A program made the position numbers and the translations under genes. Below, in pieces: positions 33,017 to 41,908 of a stretch of 64,000 nucleotides of DNA (position 1 is the first letter of the stretch; every line of letters begins with the position of its first letter). Where the stretch lies: the NCBI GenBank assembly GCA_964468645.1, contig CAYXUU010000013.1, positions 1-64,000 on the forward strand, written 5' to 3'. The notes under the pieces are model-generated. The model saw only the letters and a list, made by a program, of their open reading frames with translations. It was not told where the DNA came from and did no database searches. This DNA comes from JAIOZK01 sp964468645 (GTDB lineage: Bacteria; Bacteroidota; Bacteroidia; Bacteroidales; JAIOZK01).

Positions 33017-35533
33017 TTAAACCAAGAGGCTTCCAACTTGAAATACTGTAAAAGATACTGTCCATGCCAGCAGGGTCGTATATATAACCATAAATATTGC
33101 CCATTTCCAACCTCCTGATTCCTTTTTTATTGCTGCAACAACAGCAACACAGGGAAAATATATCAAAATAAACAGCAGGAAAGAATACCCTGATAATGGC
33201 GTTAATACCAATTGTCCTGCCCTTTTCCCAGATTCGTATTTTTGTTCTTTAAGAGTTTTTGTCAGGTCACCTGGTAGTATTTCCTCCGGATCTTCCTGAT
33301 ATAATACCGCAAGTGTACTTACAACTACCTCTTTTGCTGCTATGCCGGTAAGAAGCCCAATACCCATCTTCCAGTCAAATCCCAGCGGGTAAATTACAGG
33401 TTCTATGAATCTTCCTATTCTTCCAATATATGAGTTTTCAAGTTGTGTTCCCGATCTTCTGATTTTGAGTATTCTGAGGGAATCCAGTGTGAGGCTGACC
33501 GGTGATTTCGAAAAATTATCCTTTGAATCGATTGACCTCTCCAATCCTTCCAACTCCTGCTCAATTTTTGTTATTTGCTTATTATAGTATTCAACATCAT
33601 CATTTTTCCTGGGGAAATATCCCAACAACCAGATGATCACAGATGCAATTAAAATTACGCCTCCCATTTTTCGAATGTATTGCGATCCTTTATGCCAGGT
33701 ATGCCTCAAAACAGATATTCCGGTAGGCATCCGGTAAGGTGGAAGTTCCATAACAAAAGGCATCCCCTTTGCTTTGAACAGCGTATTTTTCAGCAGTATC
33801 GCAATCAGAATTGCAAATATGATACCTGTGAGATAAATGGAGAATAATACAAGCCCGGGATACTCCGGGAAAATTGCCCCAATGATCAGTACATATACGG
33901 GCAACCTTGCACTGCACGACATAAACGGATTAATAAGCATGGTTACCAGCCTGTCGTTTTTATTGCCAATAGTCCTGGTTGCCATAATCGCCGGAACGTT
34001 GCATCCAAAACCCATTAGCATAGGAATAAAAGATTGCCCATGCAGCCCTATCTTATGCATCAGCTTATCAACTATGAATGCAACACGGGCCATATAGCCG
34101 GTATCTTCCATAATTGAAATAAACAGGAAAAGGATAAGAATGTTAGGCAGAAAAACAATGACCCCTCCTACACCATTGACAATCCCATCAACAAACATGT
34201 CCCTGATTATCCCATCAGGAATTATATTGTACATCATACTTCCAAACCAGGATACGAATTTTTCGATTAATATCTTTGGATATTCTCCCAGCGAAAAGGT
34301 AGCCTGAAACATTAACCACATGATCAAAATAAAAATAGGATAACTGAGAAATTTATTTGTAAAGATTCTGTCGACAGCTTTACTGAGAATTCTAATATCT
34401 TTTTCGGACGGTTTAAAAGTTTCTGCCAGTGCACCGTTGATGAAACCATATTTCTGGTCTGTTATCACTGATTCTGCCGTATCATTAAAACTTTTATCAA
34501 TGATTCTAAGTTCCTCTTTTACAATTCTGTCTATTCGGTTATAGTTAATACAACTTCTCACCCTGATTAACTCTTCCCTGTCGGCCTCCAGTAATTTGAT
34601 AGCAAGAAACCGTGGAGCAATAATATTCGTCAGTTTGCGGTTTTCTTCAATTAGCAATTCATCCTGTATATTTTTGATAGCCCTTTCTATATCTTCCCCA
34701 TAATTAATATGGATGTGGCGAACCCGATCATCCTGATCTTCATATACGTCAATAATGGTATTAAAAAGTTCTTTCACCCCCCTGCCTTTTGAGCTCACCA
34801 GCGGAACCATCGGAATACCGATCATCCTACCCAATGCATCGTAATCAAATGTATCGCCTTTAGATTCAAGTTCATCAAACATATTAAGTGCCGCAACAAC
34901 TTTAATATCAAGGTCGATTAGCTGGGTGGTCAGGTAAAGATTTCGTTCAAGGTTTGAAACATCGATAACGTTAACTACAACATCGGGGATTTCATCAAAC
35001 AGGTAATTTCGAACAAAAAGTTCTTCAGGTGAATAATAAGTTAATGAATAAGTTCCCGGCAGATCGGCAAGTGTAAATGTATATCCCTTTTGTTTAAAAG
35101 TGGCCGTTTTGGCACCTACAGTTACGCCACTGTAATTACCAACTTTTTCCTTTGATTTAGAAGCAAAATTGAATAATGTTGTTTTACCGCAATTCGGATT
35201 ACCTATTAGTGCTACATTGATGGATCTTCTTTTTTTAGTCTTCCTTTTGCGGTAATCTCCATTTATTATCACACCACTGCCACTATCATGTTTTATTGCC
35301 TGTGGTCCGGAAGCCGAAACAACTTCAATCAGGTCTGCCTCGCTGTTCCTCAGCGTAACATCATATCCCATAATGGTGTACTCTACAGGATTTTTAAGAG
35401 GAGCCTTTATACCTACGATCACTTCCTTACCGGGAACAAATCCCATTTCCATTATTCTTTTTCGAAAGGCGCCCCTACCCCTTACCTTCAGAATAAACCC
35501 TGATTCACCTTCCTTTAAGTCGAGAAGTGTCAT
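33017..35533 (-). CDS. feoB: Fused FeoA-FeoB ferrous iron transporter
   Basis: An 838-residue iron(II) importer. Residues about 1-72 are a FeoA (SH3-like) domain (LLDLKEGESG, RIMEMGFVPG). The G-protein domain follows: G1 GNPNCGKTT (111-119), a switch and G3 DLPGTYSL, and G4 NMFD. The C-terminal membrane part includes MGFGCNVPAIMATRTI and LLTGIAAKEVVVSTL. FeoA is usually a separate small protein, so fusion is a common Bacteroidota variant. No Fur-like or other metal-sensing site was recognised upstream. Confidence 0.96.
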   Translation of the reverse strand: MTLLDLKEGESGFILKVRGRGAFRKRIMEMGFVPGKEVIVGIKAPLKNPVEYTIMGYDVTLRNSEADLIEVVSASGPQAIKHDSGSGVIINGDYRKRKTKKRRSINVALIGNPNCGKTTLFNFASKSKEKVGNYSGVTVGAKTATFKQKGYTFTLADLPGTYSLTYYSPEELFVRNYLFDEIPDVVVNVIDVSNLERNLYLTTQLIDLDIKVVAALNMFDELESKGDTFDYDALGRMIGIPMVPLVSSKGRGVKELFNTIIDVYEDQDDRVRHIHINYGEDIERAIKNIQDELLIEENRKLTNIIAPRFLAIKLLEADREELIRVRSCINYNRIDRIVKEELRIIDKSFNDTAESVITDQKYGFINGALAETFKPSEKDIRILSKAVDRIFTNKFLSYPIFILIMWLMFQATFSLGEYPKILIEKFVSWFGSMMYNIIPDGIIRDMFVDGIVNGVGGVIVFLPNILILFLFISIMEDTGYMARVAFIVDKLMHKIGLHGQSFIPMLMGFGCNVPAIMATRTIGNKNDRLVTMLINPFMSCSARLPVYVLIIGAIFPEYPGLVLFSIYLTGIIFAILIAILLKNTLFKAKGMPFVMELPPYRMPTGISVLRHTWHKGSQYIRKMGGVILIASVIIWLLGYFPRKNDDVEYYNKQITKIEQELEGLERSIDSKDNFSKSPVSLTLDSLRILKIRRSGTQLENSYIGRIGRFIEPVIYPLGFDWKMGIGLLTGIAAKEVVVSTLAVLYQEDPEEILPGDLTKTLKEQKYESGKRAGQLVLTPLSGYSFLLFILIYFPCVAVVAAIKKESGGWKWAIFMVIYTTLLAWTVSFTVFQVGSLLV

Positions 35534-35689
35534 TTATTCAATATATAGTTTTGAAGACATACAATGATGCAAAAAAACAAATATTATCAGTTGCAGGCAT
35601 CCCAAGAAATAGTGATTTTAAATGCAACAAAAGACCCTAAGCCGGATAAAAATTTAAGAGACAGAAAATTGAGCAACAACCCTGTGATA

Positions 35690-36199
35690 CTAATTATAAT
35701 AAAGGGAATGAAGTGTTTTTAATATCCTCAGTAGTTTAATACCCCATTCGTTTTGAAAGTATTCATAACAACTTCGGACAGCATTTTGTTTTGCTGCCCT
35801 GGTGTTTTTCTGGTAAAGCAGGATAAAATCCTTCAAATCCTGATATACATCTGTAAGGTCTTCAGAAAGACTTGCTGCAACAGGATATTCATCAGAGCCA
35901 TCCGGATCAACAAACCAGTACTTGTCAAATTCCCTGAATCTGGCCCTGACAGCGTTAAATATTTGTTCATAGTTTTCCTCTGTTAAAAATCGTTCATTTG
36001 CAGACTCATCCTCAACTTCAACAGGAGGGAGTAATGTGGCTTTCAGATACAACAGGGGTGAAATCTTGAGCAAAAACCCCATTGCTGACCGGGTTGGATA
36101 CTTTTCAATATCTTCCATAAAAAGACAATATTCGTGTGCTACAGTAATAAACTCTAAAACATTCTTGGAATATGCGGGTTCATCTTGTATATTTGTCAT
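35690..36199 (-). CDS. DUF5063 family protein
   Basis: A 169-residue helical protein of the DUF5063 family from ATG 36199 (MTNIQDEPAYSKN); the 15-residue upstream extension looks non-native. It contains ITVAHEYCLFMEDIEKYP, RARFREFDKYWFVDP and WGIKLLRILKTLHSLYYN. It is soluble, acidic and Bacteroidota-typical; the function is unknown. The upstream gene on the other strand starts at 36317, so the pair is divergent, but no sequence hint links the two. Confidence 0.75.
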   Translation of the reverse strand: MTNIQDEPAYSKNVLEFITVAHEYCLFMEDIEKYPTRSAMGFLLKISPLLYLKATLLPPVEVEDESANERFLTEENYEQIFNAVRARFREFDKYWFVDPDGSDEYPVAASLSEDLTDVYQDLKDFILLYQKNTRAAKQNAVRSCYEYFQNEWGIKLLRILKTLHSLYYN

Positions 36200-36316
36200 A
36201 GGTTTGATGAGTTGATAATTTCTCAAAAGAATTTCTGAAAGCACTAAATTAGGGAAACGGATTTAATAAACAACGTTTCTGAACCATTATTATTTAATCA
36301 AAGTTACAAACCAGTA

Positions 36317-36769
36317 ATGGAAAAGCTTGTACTGAAAAATAAGCTTTTGAATCAATGTATTGCCGCCCAAACCAAAACGGTAAATAATATTCGTGAGGCA
36401 ATGGATGAAGTTCAAAAAAGTGCCGATGATCATACACAGATTATCGACCATTATGATTCGTACCGGACCCAACTGTTTCGTAAACATGAGATGTTTGTCG
36501 GGCAGCTACAAAAAGCCATTGATCAGCTGGAAATCCTAAATAAGATTGATCCGAATAAGATTAAAGAAAGAGTGGAATTTGGCGCCGTTGTCATTACCAA
36601 CTTTCAGAAATTATTTGTTGCAACCAGTGTGGGCAAAGTAAGTGTAGATAACAATACGTATTTTACCATATCACCCATGGTTCCCTTTTTCCATGCTATG
36701 AGAAACAAAAAAAAGGATGAAGAATTTGACTTCAGAGGCCAGAAATTCAGAATTGAGGAGTTGTTTTAA
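36317..36769 (+). CDS. GreA/GreB-like C-terminal domain protein with coiled coil
   Basis: A 150-residue protein whose first 85 residues are a helical, probably coiled-coil arm and whose last 60 residues (VEFGAVVITNFQKLFVA, ISPMVPFFHAMRNKKKDEEF) copy the layout of the GreA C-terminal domain. GreA factors reach the RNA polymerase active site by such an arm, so an RNA-polymerase-secondary-channel role is possible. The arm is short of the acidic tip expected for transcript cleavage. Similar Bacteroidota proteins have been given misleading names. It is divergent from the DUF5063 gene. Confidence 0.65.
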   Translation: MEKLVLKNKLLNQCIAAQTKTVNNIREAMDEVQKSADDHTQIIDHYDSYRTQLFRKHEMFVGQLQKAIDQLEILNKIDPNKIKERVEFGAVVITNFQKLFVATSVGKVSVDNNTYFTISPMVPFFHAMRNKKKDEEFDFRGQKFRIEELF

Positions 36770-36848
36770 GGTTGTTGTTATGCTCTTGTGGAAGAGTTAA
36801 TATGTCCGGTGTTCGGGATAAAAAGTAAATGTAGCGGTTCAACATTAA

Positions 36849-38591
36849 TTATCTCAAACCAAGATCTGTAATAATAGCATCCAGTTTATCTTCAAGAGCC
36901 TGATTTACTTTCTCAAAGTTATCAGCTGACTTCAGATCATCTTTTACACCAAAGTAAAATTTTATTTTTGGTTCGGTACCTGACGGGCGCATACTAATTT
37001 TGCTTCCATCATCTGTAAAAAACTGAAGCACATTAGAAGCTGGTAAATCAATAATACTTTCCGATCCCGATTCCATATCAATACTGATACTTTTCAGATA
37101 ATCCCTTATTTCAATTACTTTACTGTTATTGATTGTATCAGGTGGGTTATCCCTGAACCTTTCCATCATCTGTTGAATTTCCTCGGCGCCGGCCTTACCT
37201 TTTCTCACGACAGATAATAATTTCTCCTTATAAAATCCAAACTCGAGATAAATACCGATCAGCAGTTCATACAGTGATTTGCCTGTATCAGCAGCCCATG
37301 CGGTAGCTTCTGCTATCATGGCACAGGAACTTACTGCATCTTTATCCCTGACAAAATCACCAATCATATATCCATAACTTTCCTCACCACCAACAATGAA
37401 AGTTTTCTCTCCTTCATAGAATTTGATTTTATCGGCAATGAATTTGAAACCTGTTAAAACATCATAACATTCAACATCGTACTTTTGGGCAATAACTTTA
37501 ATCAGTTCGGAGGTAACAATAGTTTTAATAATAAACTCATTACCTGTCAGTTTGCCATTTTCCTTCCATTTCTCCAGCATATAATAAACAAGCAATGAAG
37601 CAGCCTGATTTCCATTTAACAATACAAAATTCCCATACGTATCTTTTACTGCGATTCCAACCCTGTCTGCATCAGGATCGGTAGCCATTACCAGGTCAGC
37701 ATTAATTTTCTGAGCGGTATTGATAGCCATTTCGAGGGCAGCCGGTTCTTCCGGGTTTGGAGAAACTACTGTCGGGAAATTTCCATCTGGTGTTTTTTGT
37801 TTTTCTTCAACTGTAATGTTTTCAAAGCCGAATAACCGGAGAGCTTCCGGTATCAGCTTATACCCTGTTCCATGTAATGGGGTATAAACAATCTTAATGT
37901 CGTTGTGCTTGAGGATAACCTCCGGTGAAAGTGAACACCTGATTATTTGATCAAGATATGCTTTGTCGATGTTATTGCCAATAATTTCAATTAATTCTTC
38001 CTTACCCCTGAACCTGACATCATCAATCGATTTAATCTTTTTAACCTCATTAATGACATTAACATCATGTGGATTAATAAGTTGTCCTCCATCATCCCAA
38101 TAGGCTTTATATCCATTATATTCCTTCGGGTTATGGGAGGCAGTAATAACGATTCCACTCTGGCACCCAAGATATCTGATTGCAAAAGAAAGTTCAGGTG
38201 TGGGCCTCAAACCATCGAAGAGATATACTTTAATTCCGTTCCCGGAGAGTACCTCAGCAGCTATCCTAGCAAAGTAATCACTATTATTTCTTGAATCATG
38301 GGCAATAGCAACTTTAATAAGATCAATGCCAGGAAACATCATTTTAAGATAGTTGGCCAGGCCCTGGGTAGCCATTCCAACAGTATATTTATTCATCCGG
38401 TTTGATCCTATGCCCATAATACCACGCAGCCCACCAGTTCCGAATTCAAGATCCCTATAGAACGATTCAACAAGCTCCTGAGGATTTTCCTTTATCATCT
38501 CTCTGATGCTACTTTTTGTTTTTTCATCAAAGTTACCTTCAAGCCATAGCCTGGCTTTTTCAAGTACTTTTTCATCAATGGGATTGTTCAT
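36849..38591 (-). CDS. Phosphoglucomutase/phosphomannomutase
   Basis: A 580-residue alpha-D-phosphohexomutase (start ATG 38591; the longer start at 38663 would run into the stop region of the preceding gene). Phospho-Ser152 lies in VITASHNP, the metal loop is DPDADR, the sugar loop is GGEESYGY and the phosphate-contact RPSGTEPK is near the C-terminus. It interconverts hexose 1- and 6-phosphates and can also feed sugar-nucleotide synthesis. It is the last gene of the uxs-rmlD-like-pgm unit, 16 bases from its neighbour. Confidence 0.9.
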   Translation of the reverse strand: MNNPIDEKVLEKARLWLEGNFDEKTKSSIREMIKENPQELVESFYRDLEFGTGGLRGIMGIGSNRMNKYTVGMATQGLANYLKMMFPGIDLIKVAIAHDSRNNSDYFARIAAEVLSGNGIKVYLFDGLRPTPELSFAIRYLGCQSGIVITASHNPKEYNGYKAYWDDGGQLINPHDVNVINEVKKIKSIDDVRFRGKEELIEIIGNNIDKAYLDQIIRCSLSPEVILKHNDIKIVYTPLHGTGYKLIPEALRLFGFENITVEEKQKTPDGNFPTVVSPNPEEPAALEMAINTAQKINADLVMATDPDADRVGIAVKDTYGNFVLLNGNQAASLLVYYMLEKWKENGKLTGNEFIIKTIVTSELIKVIAQKYDVECYDVLTGFKFIADKIKFYEGEKTFIVGGEESYGYMIGDFVRDKDAVSSCAMIAEATAWAADTGKSLYELLIGIYLEFGFYKEKLLSVVRKGKAGAEEIQQMMERFRDNPPDTINNSKVIEIRDYLKSISIDMESGSESIIDLPASNVLQFFTDDGSKISMRPSGTEPKIKFYFGVKDDLKSADNFEKVNQALEDKLDAIITDLGLR

Positions 38592-38607
38592 GATGTAAGT
38601 TTTTGAT

Positions 38608-39468
38608 TTATAAAATACGTTGAAGACATACCTTAAGGGAGTCTTTCCAATGCGGGATTTCAAGATTAAATTCGTTCTTAATTTTGGCTTTATTCATAAC
38701 ACTGAAGGCTGGCCGATGGGCAGGAAGCGGGTAATCAATGGTCTCAATGGGAATGATTTTACAATTAATCTTTGCAATCTCAATAATCGCCATAGCAAAA
38801 TCATACCAGCTGGCAACTCCTTCGTTAGAAAAATGATAAATTCCTTTACCCTGTATTTTTTTGTTTAATGTAAGTATATAAACTATTGCCCTGGCAAGGT
38901 CAAATGCATATGTTGGAGTGCCAACCTGATCAAATACCACCCTTAAACTATCTTTTTCAATACCATATTTAAGTATGGTTTTAACAAAATTATGGCCATA
39001 TTCTGAATACAACCAGGAGGTCCTGATAACCATCCCCCTGTTTGCATAGGCCATAAAATATTGTTCCCCCAAAAGCTTGGATCTGGCATACACCGATTGC
39101 GGATCCGGTAAGTCATTTTCGTTGTATGGCCTGCTTAAACGGCCGTCAAAAACAAAATCGGTAGAGATATGTATAAAAATACTTTCCTTTTCATTTGCTT
39201 TCTCAGCCAGCATCTTAACCACAGTACCATTCACCTGGTCGGCCAGCATTTTATTTTCCTCTGCCTTATCCACCGCAGTATATCCCGCGCAATTAATTAT
39301 TGCATAATAGTTCTTATCAACGAAAAAATAGTCAACAGCATCCTGGTTTGTCAGGTCTAATTCTTCAATATCGAGAAAGTCGAAACTAAATTGTTCAACA
39401 CTACCGGCCAGCTTTCGCAATTCCATGCCCAGCTGCCCATTTGCTCCGGTTACCAGAATGGTTTTCAT
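38608..39468 (-). CDS. rfbD: dTDP-4-dehydrorhamnose reductase-like protein
   Basis: A 286-residue short-chain dehydrogenase with the Rossmann GANGQLGMEL opening, SYxxxK-type catalysis (SVYARSKLLGEQY), and HISTDFVFDG and RTSWLYSEYGHNF blocks. It matches RmlD, which reduces dTDP-4-keto-rhamnose with NADPH. No rmlA, B or C genes are in the window, so a different 4-keto sugar is possible. Its start is next to the stop of the UDP-xylose synthase gene. Confidence 0.88.
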   Translation of the reverse strand: MKTILVTGANGQLGMELRKLAGSVEQFSFDFLDIEELDLTNQDAVDYFFVDKNYYAIINCAGYTAVDKAEENKMLADQVNGTVVKMLAEKANEKESIFIHISTDFVFDGRLSRPYNENDLPDPQSVYARSKLLGEQYFMAYANRGMVIRTSWLYSEYGHNFVKTILKYGIEKDSLRVVFDQVGTPTYAFDLARAIVYILTLNKKIQGKGIYHFSNEGVASWYDFAMAIIEIAKINCKIIPIETIDYPLPAHRPAFSVMNKAKIKNEFNLEIPHWKDSLKVCLQRIL

Positions 39469-39469
39469 A

Positions 39470-40405
39470 TTAAATAATCGTTTTAAAATATGCTATAGTT
39501 TTTTTCAATCCCTCTTCAAGGTTTATGGTGGGTTCCCAGTTCAGTTTTTCTTTGGCAAGGCTGATATTAGGTTGGCGTTGCATGGGATCATCCGAAGGTA
39601 AAGGTTCAAAAATTATTTTGGATTTTGAACCAACAAGTTTGATCACCTTCTCTGCGAGTTCCAGTATTGTAAATTCACCAGGATTTCCAATATTTACAGG
39701 ACCTGTAAAATCATCCCCGGTGGCCATCAATCTGGTCATCCCTTCAATAAGGTCATCAACATACTGAAAGCTTCTTGTTTGCTGCCCGTCACCATACACA
39801 CTGATATCCTTATTTTGTAATGCCTGAACAATAAAATTTGAAACTACACGCCCATCATGAGGATGCATTCTTGGTCCGTAGGTATTGAATATTCTGACAA
39901 TCTTAATTCTTACATTGTTTTGCTTATGGTAATTAACGAATAGAGTTTCAGCACATCTTTTACCCTCATCATAACAGGCTCTTTCCCCGATTGGATTTAC
40001 ATGCCCCCAATAGTCCTCTGTTTGAGGATGAACCTCAGGATCACCATAAACCTCACTTGTGGATGCTTGTAAAATTTTTGCTTTAATTCTCTTTGCAAGG
40101 CCTAGCATATTAACAGCACCCATTACAGAAGTTTTAACTGTCTTGATCGGATTATATTGATAATGAATGGGTGAGGCAGGGCACGCCAGATTGTAGATTT
40201 CATCAACCTCTATAAAAAAGGGCATTGTAATGTCGTGTCTTTTAAGTTCAAAATATGGGTTGTCGAGCAATTGAACAACATTTTCTTTCTGCCCTGTAAA
40301 ATAATTGTCGAGGCAGATGACTTCATTCCCATCACTTAGCAACCGCTCACAAAGATGTGAACCTAAAAAACCGGCTCCACCTGTAACGAGGATTTTCTTT
40401 TTCAT
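39470..40405 (-). CDS. UDP-glucuronate decarboxylase (UDP-xylose synthase)
   Basis: A 311-residue SDR enzyme with GGAGFLGSHLCERL, DNYFTGQKENV, ACPASPIHYQYNPIKT and YGDPEVHPQTEDYWG blocks characteristic of UDP-xylose synthase; catalytic Tyr and Lys lie in ACYDEGKRCAE. It converts UDP-glucuronate to UDP-xylose with bound NAD+. The neighbouring ugd supplies its substrate. It is separated from ugd by a strong terminator at 40425-40456 and starts the uxs-rmlD-like-pgm unit. Confidence 0.93.
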   Translation of the reverse strand: MKKKILVTGGAGFLGSHLCERLLSDGNEVICLDNYFTGQKENVVQLLDNPYFELKRHDITMPFFIEVDEIYNLACPASPIHYQYNPIKTVKTSVMGAVNMLGLAKRIKAKILQASTSEVYGDPEVHPQTEDYWGHVNPIGERACYDEGKRCAETLFVNYHKQNNVRIKIVRIFNTYGPRMHPHDGRVVSNFIVQALQNKDISVYGDGQQTRSFQYVDDLIEGMTRLMATGDDFTGPVNIGNPGEFTILELAEKVIKLVGSKSKIIFEPLPSDDPMQRQPNISLAKEKLNWEPTINLEEGLKKTIAYFKTII

Positions 40406-40424
40406 GAATTTTTTTCATAAAATT

Positions 40425-40456
40425 AAAAAAAAGCCTGATAAGAAGAATTATCAGGC
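40425..40456 (-). terminator. Intrinsic terminator after ugd
   Basis: On the minus strand, GCCTGATAA (40456-40448), a six-base loop, TTATCAGGC (40441-40433), then eight T residues (40432-40425). The 9-bp stem is perfect. Confidence 0.92.
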
Positions 40457-40471
40457 CAATATTTTGAGATA

Positions 40472-41797
40472 TTAATTAAATGGCTTAATTCCTATGCCAT
40501 AATAAGTGAAACCATTGTCTTTCATTTCATCCGGTTCATAAATATTACGGCCATCGAATATAAGATGGTTTTTCATCAGTTTTCTGATCACATTGAAATT
40601 GGGATAGCGGAATTCATTCCACTCGGTCATAATGATCAACGCATCAGCATCAATCAGGGCTTCATACTGGTCAGTAGTATATTCTATCTTATCCCCAATC
40701 ATTCGTTTCGTTTCTTCCATGGCAGCAGGATCATATGCTTTGACAGTAGCGCCTGCATTTAACAGGTTGTCAATAACAACAAGTGATGGGGCCTCTCTCA
40801 TATCATCGGTAAGGGGTTTGAAAGAAAGACCCCATAGCCCGAAAGACCGTCCTTTAAGATCATTATTAAAATGGCTGGCAATTTTATTAAAAATAACTGA
40901 TTTCTGGTCTTCATTAACATCTTCAACCGATTGCAACACTCTGAGATTATATTTATATTCCTGGGCTGTTTTGATCAAGGCTTTAACATCTTTCGGAAAA
41001 CAAGAACCCCCATAGCCAGCTCCGGGATATATAAATTTAGGCCCGATACGGCTATCGCTTCCAATTCCTTTGCGTACCATATTCACATCAGCACCTACAA
41101 TTTCACAAAGGTTTGCGATATCATTCATAAAACTGATTTTGGTGGCAAGCATGGAGTTGGCAGCATACTTGGTCATCTCCGCAGATACAATATCCATAAA
41201 AATCACAGGATGACCATTCATTACAAATGGTTTATAAAGTCGTTGCATTATACGCTCTGCCCTGTTTGAATCAACACCTACAACAATCCTGTCTGGCTTC
41301 AGGAAGTCGTTTACAGCAGCCCCTTCTTTCAGAAACTCGGGATTTGAAGCAACATCAAATTTAATATCAACACCTCTTTTTTCAAGTTCTTCAGAAATAA
41401 CATTCCTGACTTTCTCAGCTGTACCAACCGGTACTGTGCTCTTGGTAACGATCAATACGTAATCTTTCATATTTTTTCCAACTGTCCGTGCAACTTCTAA
41501 TACGTATTTCAGATCTGCACTCCCATCCTCATCAGGTGGAGTTCCCACAGCACTGAAAACAACTTCAACACCTTCAAGCGTGGCCGCCAGGTCAGTTGAG
41601 AAATGTAAGCGTCCCTTATCTATGTTTCTGGTAACCATTTCTTCGAGGCCTGGTTCATAGATCGGGATAATGCCCTTTTTAAGGTCTTCGATTTTTTCCT
41701 CATTAATATCTATACAGGTTACATCTATTCCAACTTCTGCAAAGCAGGTACCTGTCACCAGTCCAACATATCCAGTTCCGGCAATTGATATTTTCAT
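40472..41797 (-). CDS. ugd: UDP-glucose 6-dehydrogenase
   Basis: A 441-residue NAD+-dependent dehydrogenase making UDP-glucuronate. It shows the Rossmann IAGTGYVGLVTGTCFAEVG at the start, TKSTVPVGTAEKV, NPEFLKEGAAVNDFLKPDR and the catalytic Cys266 in GAGYGGSCFPKD. Length is normal. It is divergent from the SLC45-type transporter, with a palindrome and a -7-like TATATTTG (minus strand, 41844-41837) between. The terminator after it separates it from uxs. Products go to envelope or exopolysaccharide. Confidence 0.96.
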   Translation of the reverse strand: MKISIAGTGYVGLVTGTCFAEVGIDVTCIDINEEKIEDLKKGIIPIYEPGLEEMVTRNIDKGRLHFSTDLAATLEGVEVVFSAVGTPPDEDGSADLKYVLEVARTVGKNMKDYVLIVTKSTVPVGTAEKVRNVISEELEKRGVDIKFDVASNPEFLKEGAAVNDFLKPDRIVVGVDSNRAERIMQRLYKPFVMNGHPVIFMDIVSAEMTKYAANSMLATKISFMNDIANLCEIVGADVNMVRKGIGSDSRIGPKFIYPGAGYGGSCFPKDVKALIKTAQEYKYNLRVLQSVEDVNEDQKSVIFNKIASHFNNDLKGRSFGLWGLSFKPLTDDMREAPSLVVIDNLLNAGATVKAYDPAAMEETKRMIGDKIEYTTDQYEALIDADALIIMTEWNEFRYPNFNVIRKLMKNHLIFDGRNIYEPDEMKDNGFTYYGIGIKPFN

Positions 41798-41866
41798 AAT
41801 ATAATATTTTAAATTTTAAAATTGATACAAGGCGGACAAATATAAGAAAATATTGGCTGTGATAAG

Positions 41867-41880
41867 AATTCTGCAGAATT
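41867..41880. promoter_or_regulatory. 14-bp perfect palindrome in a divergent promoter region
   Basis: AATTCTGCAGAATT is a complete palindrome between ugd and the SLC45-type gene. It could bind a dimeric regulator that affects either gene. No other copy was recognised in the window. Confidence 0.35.
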
Positions 41881-41908
41881 GTATAATTAATAAAAAAGAT
41901 ATAATATT

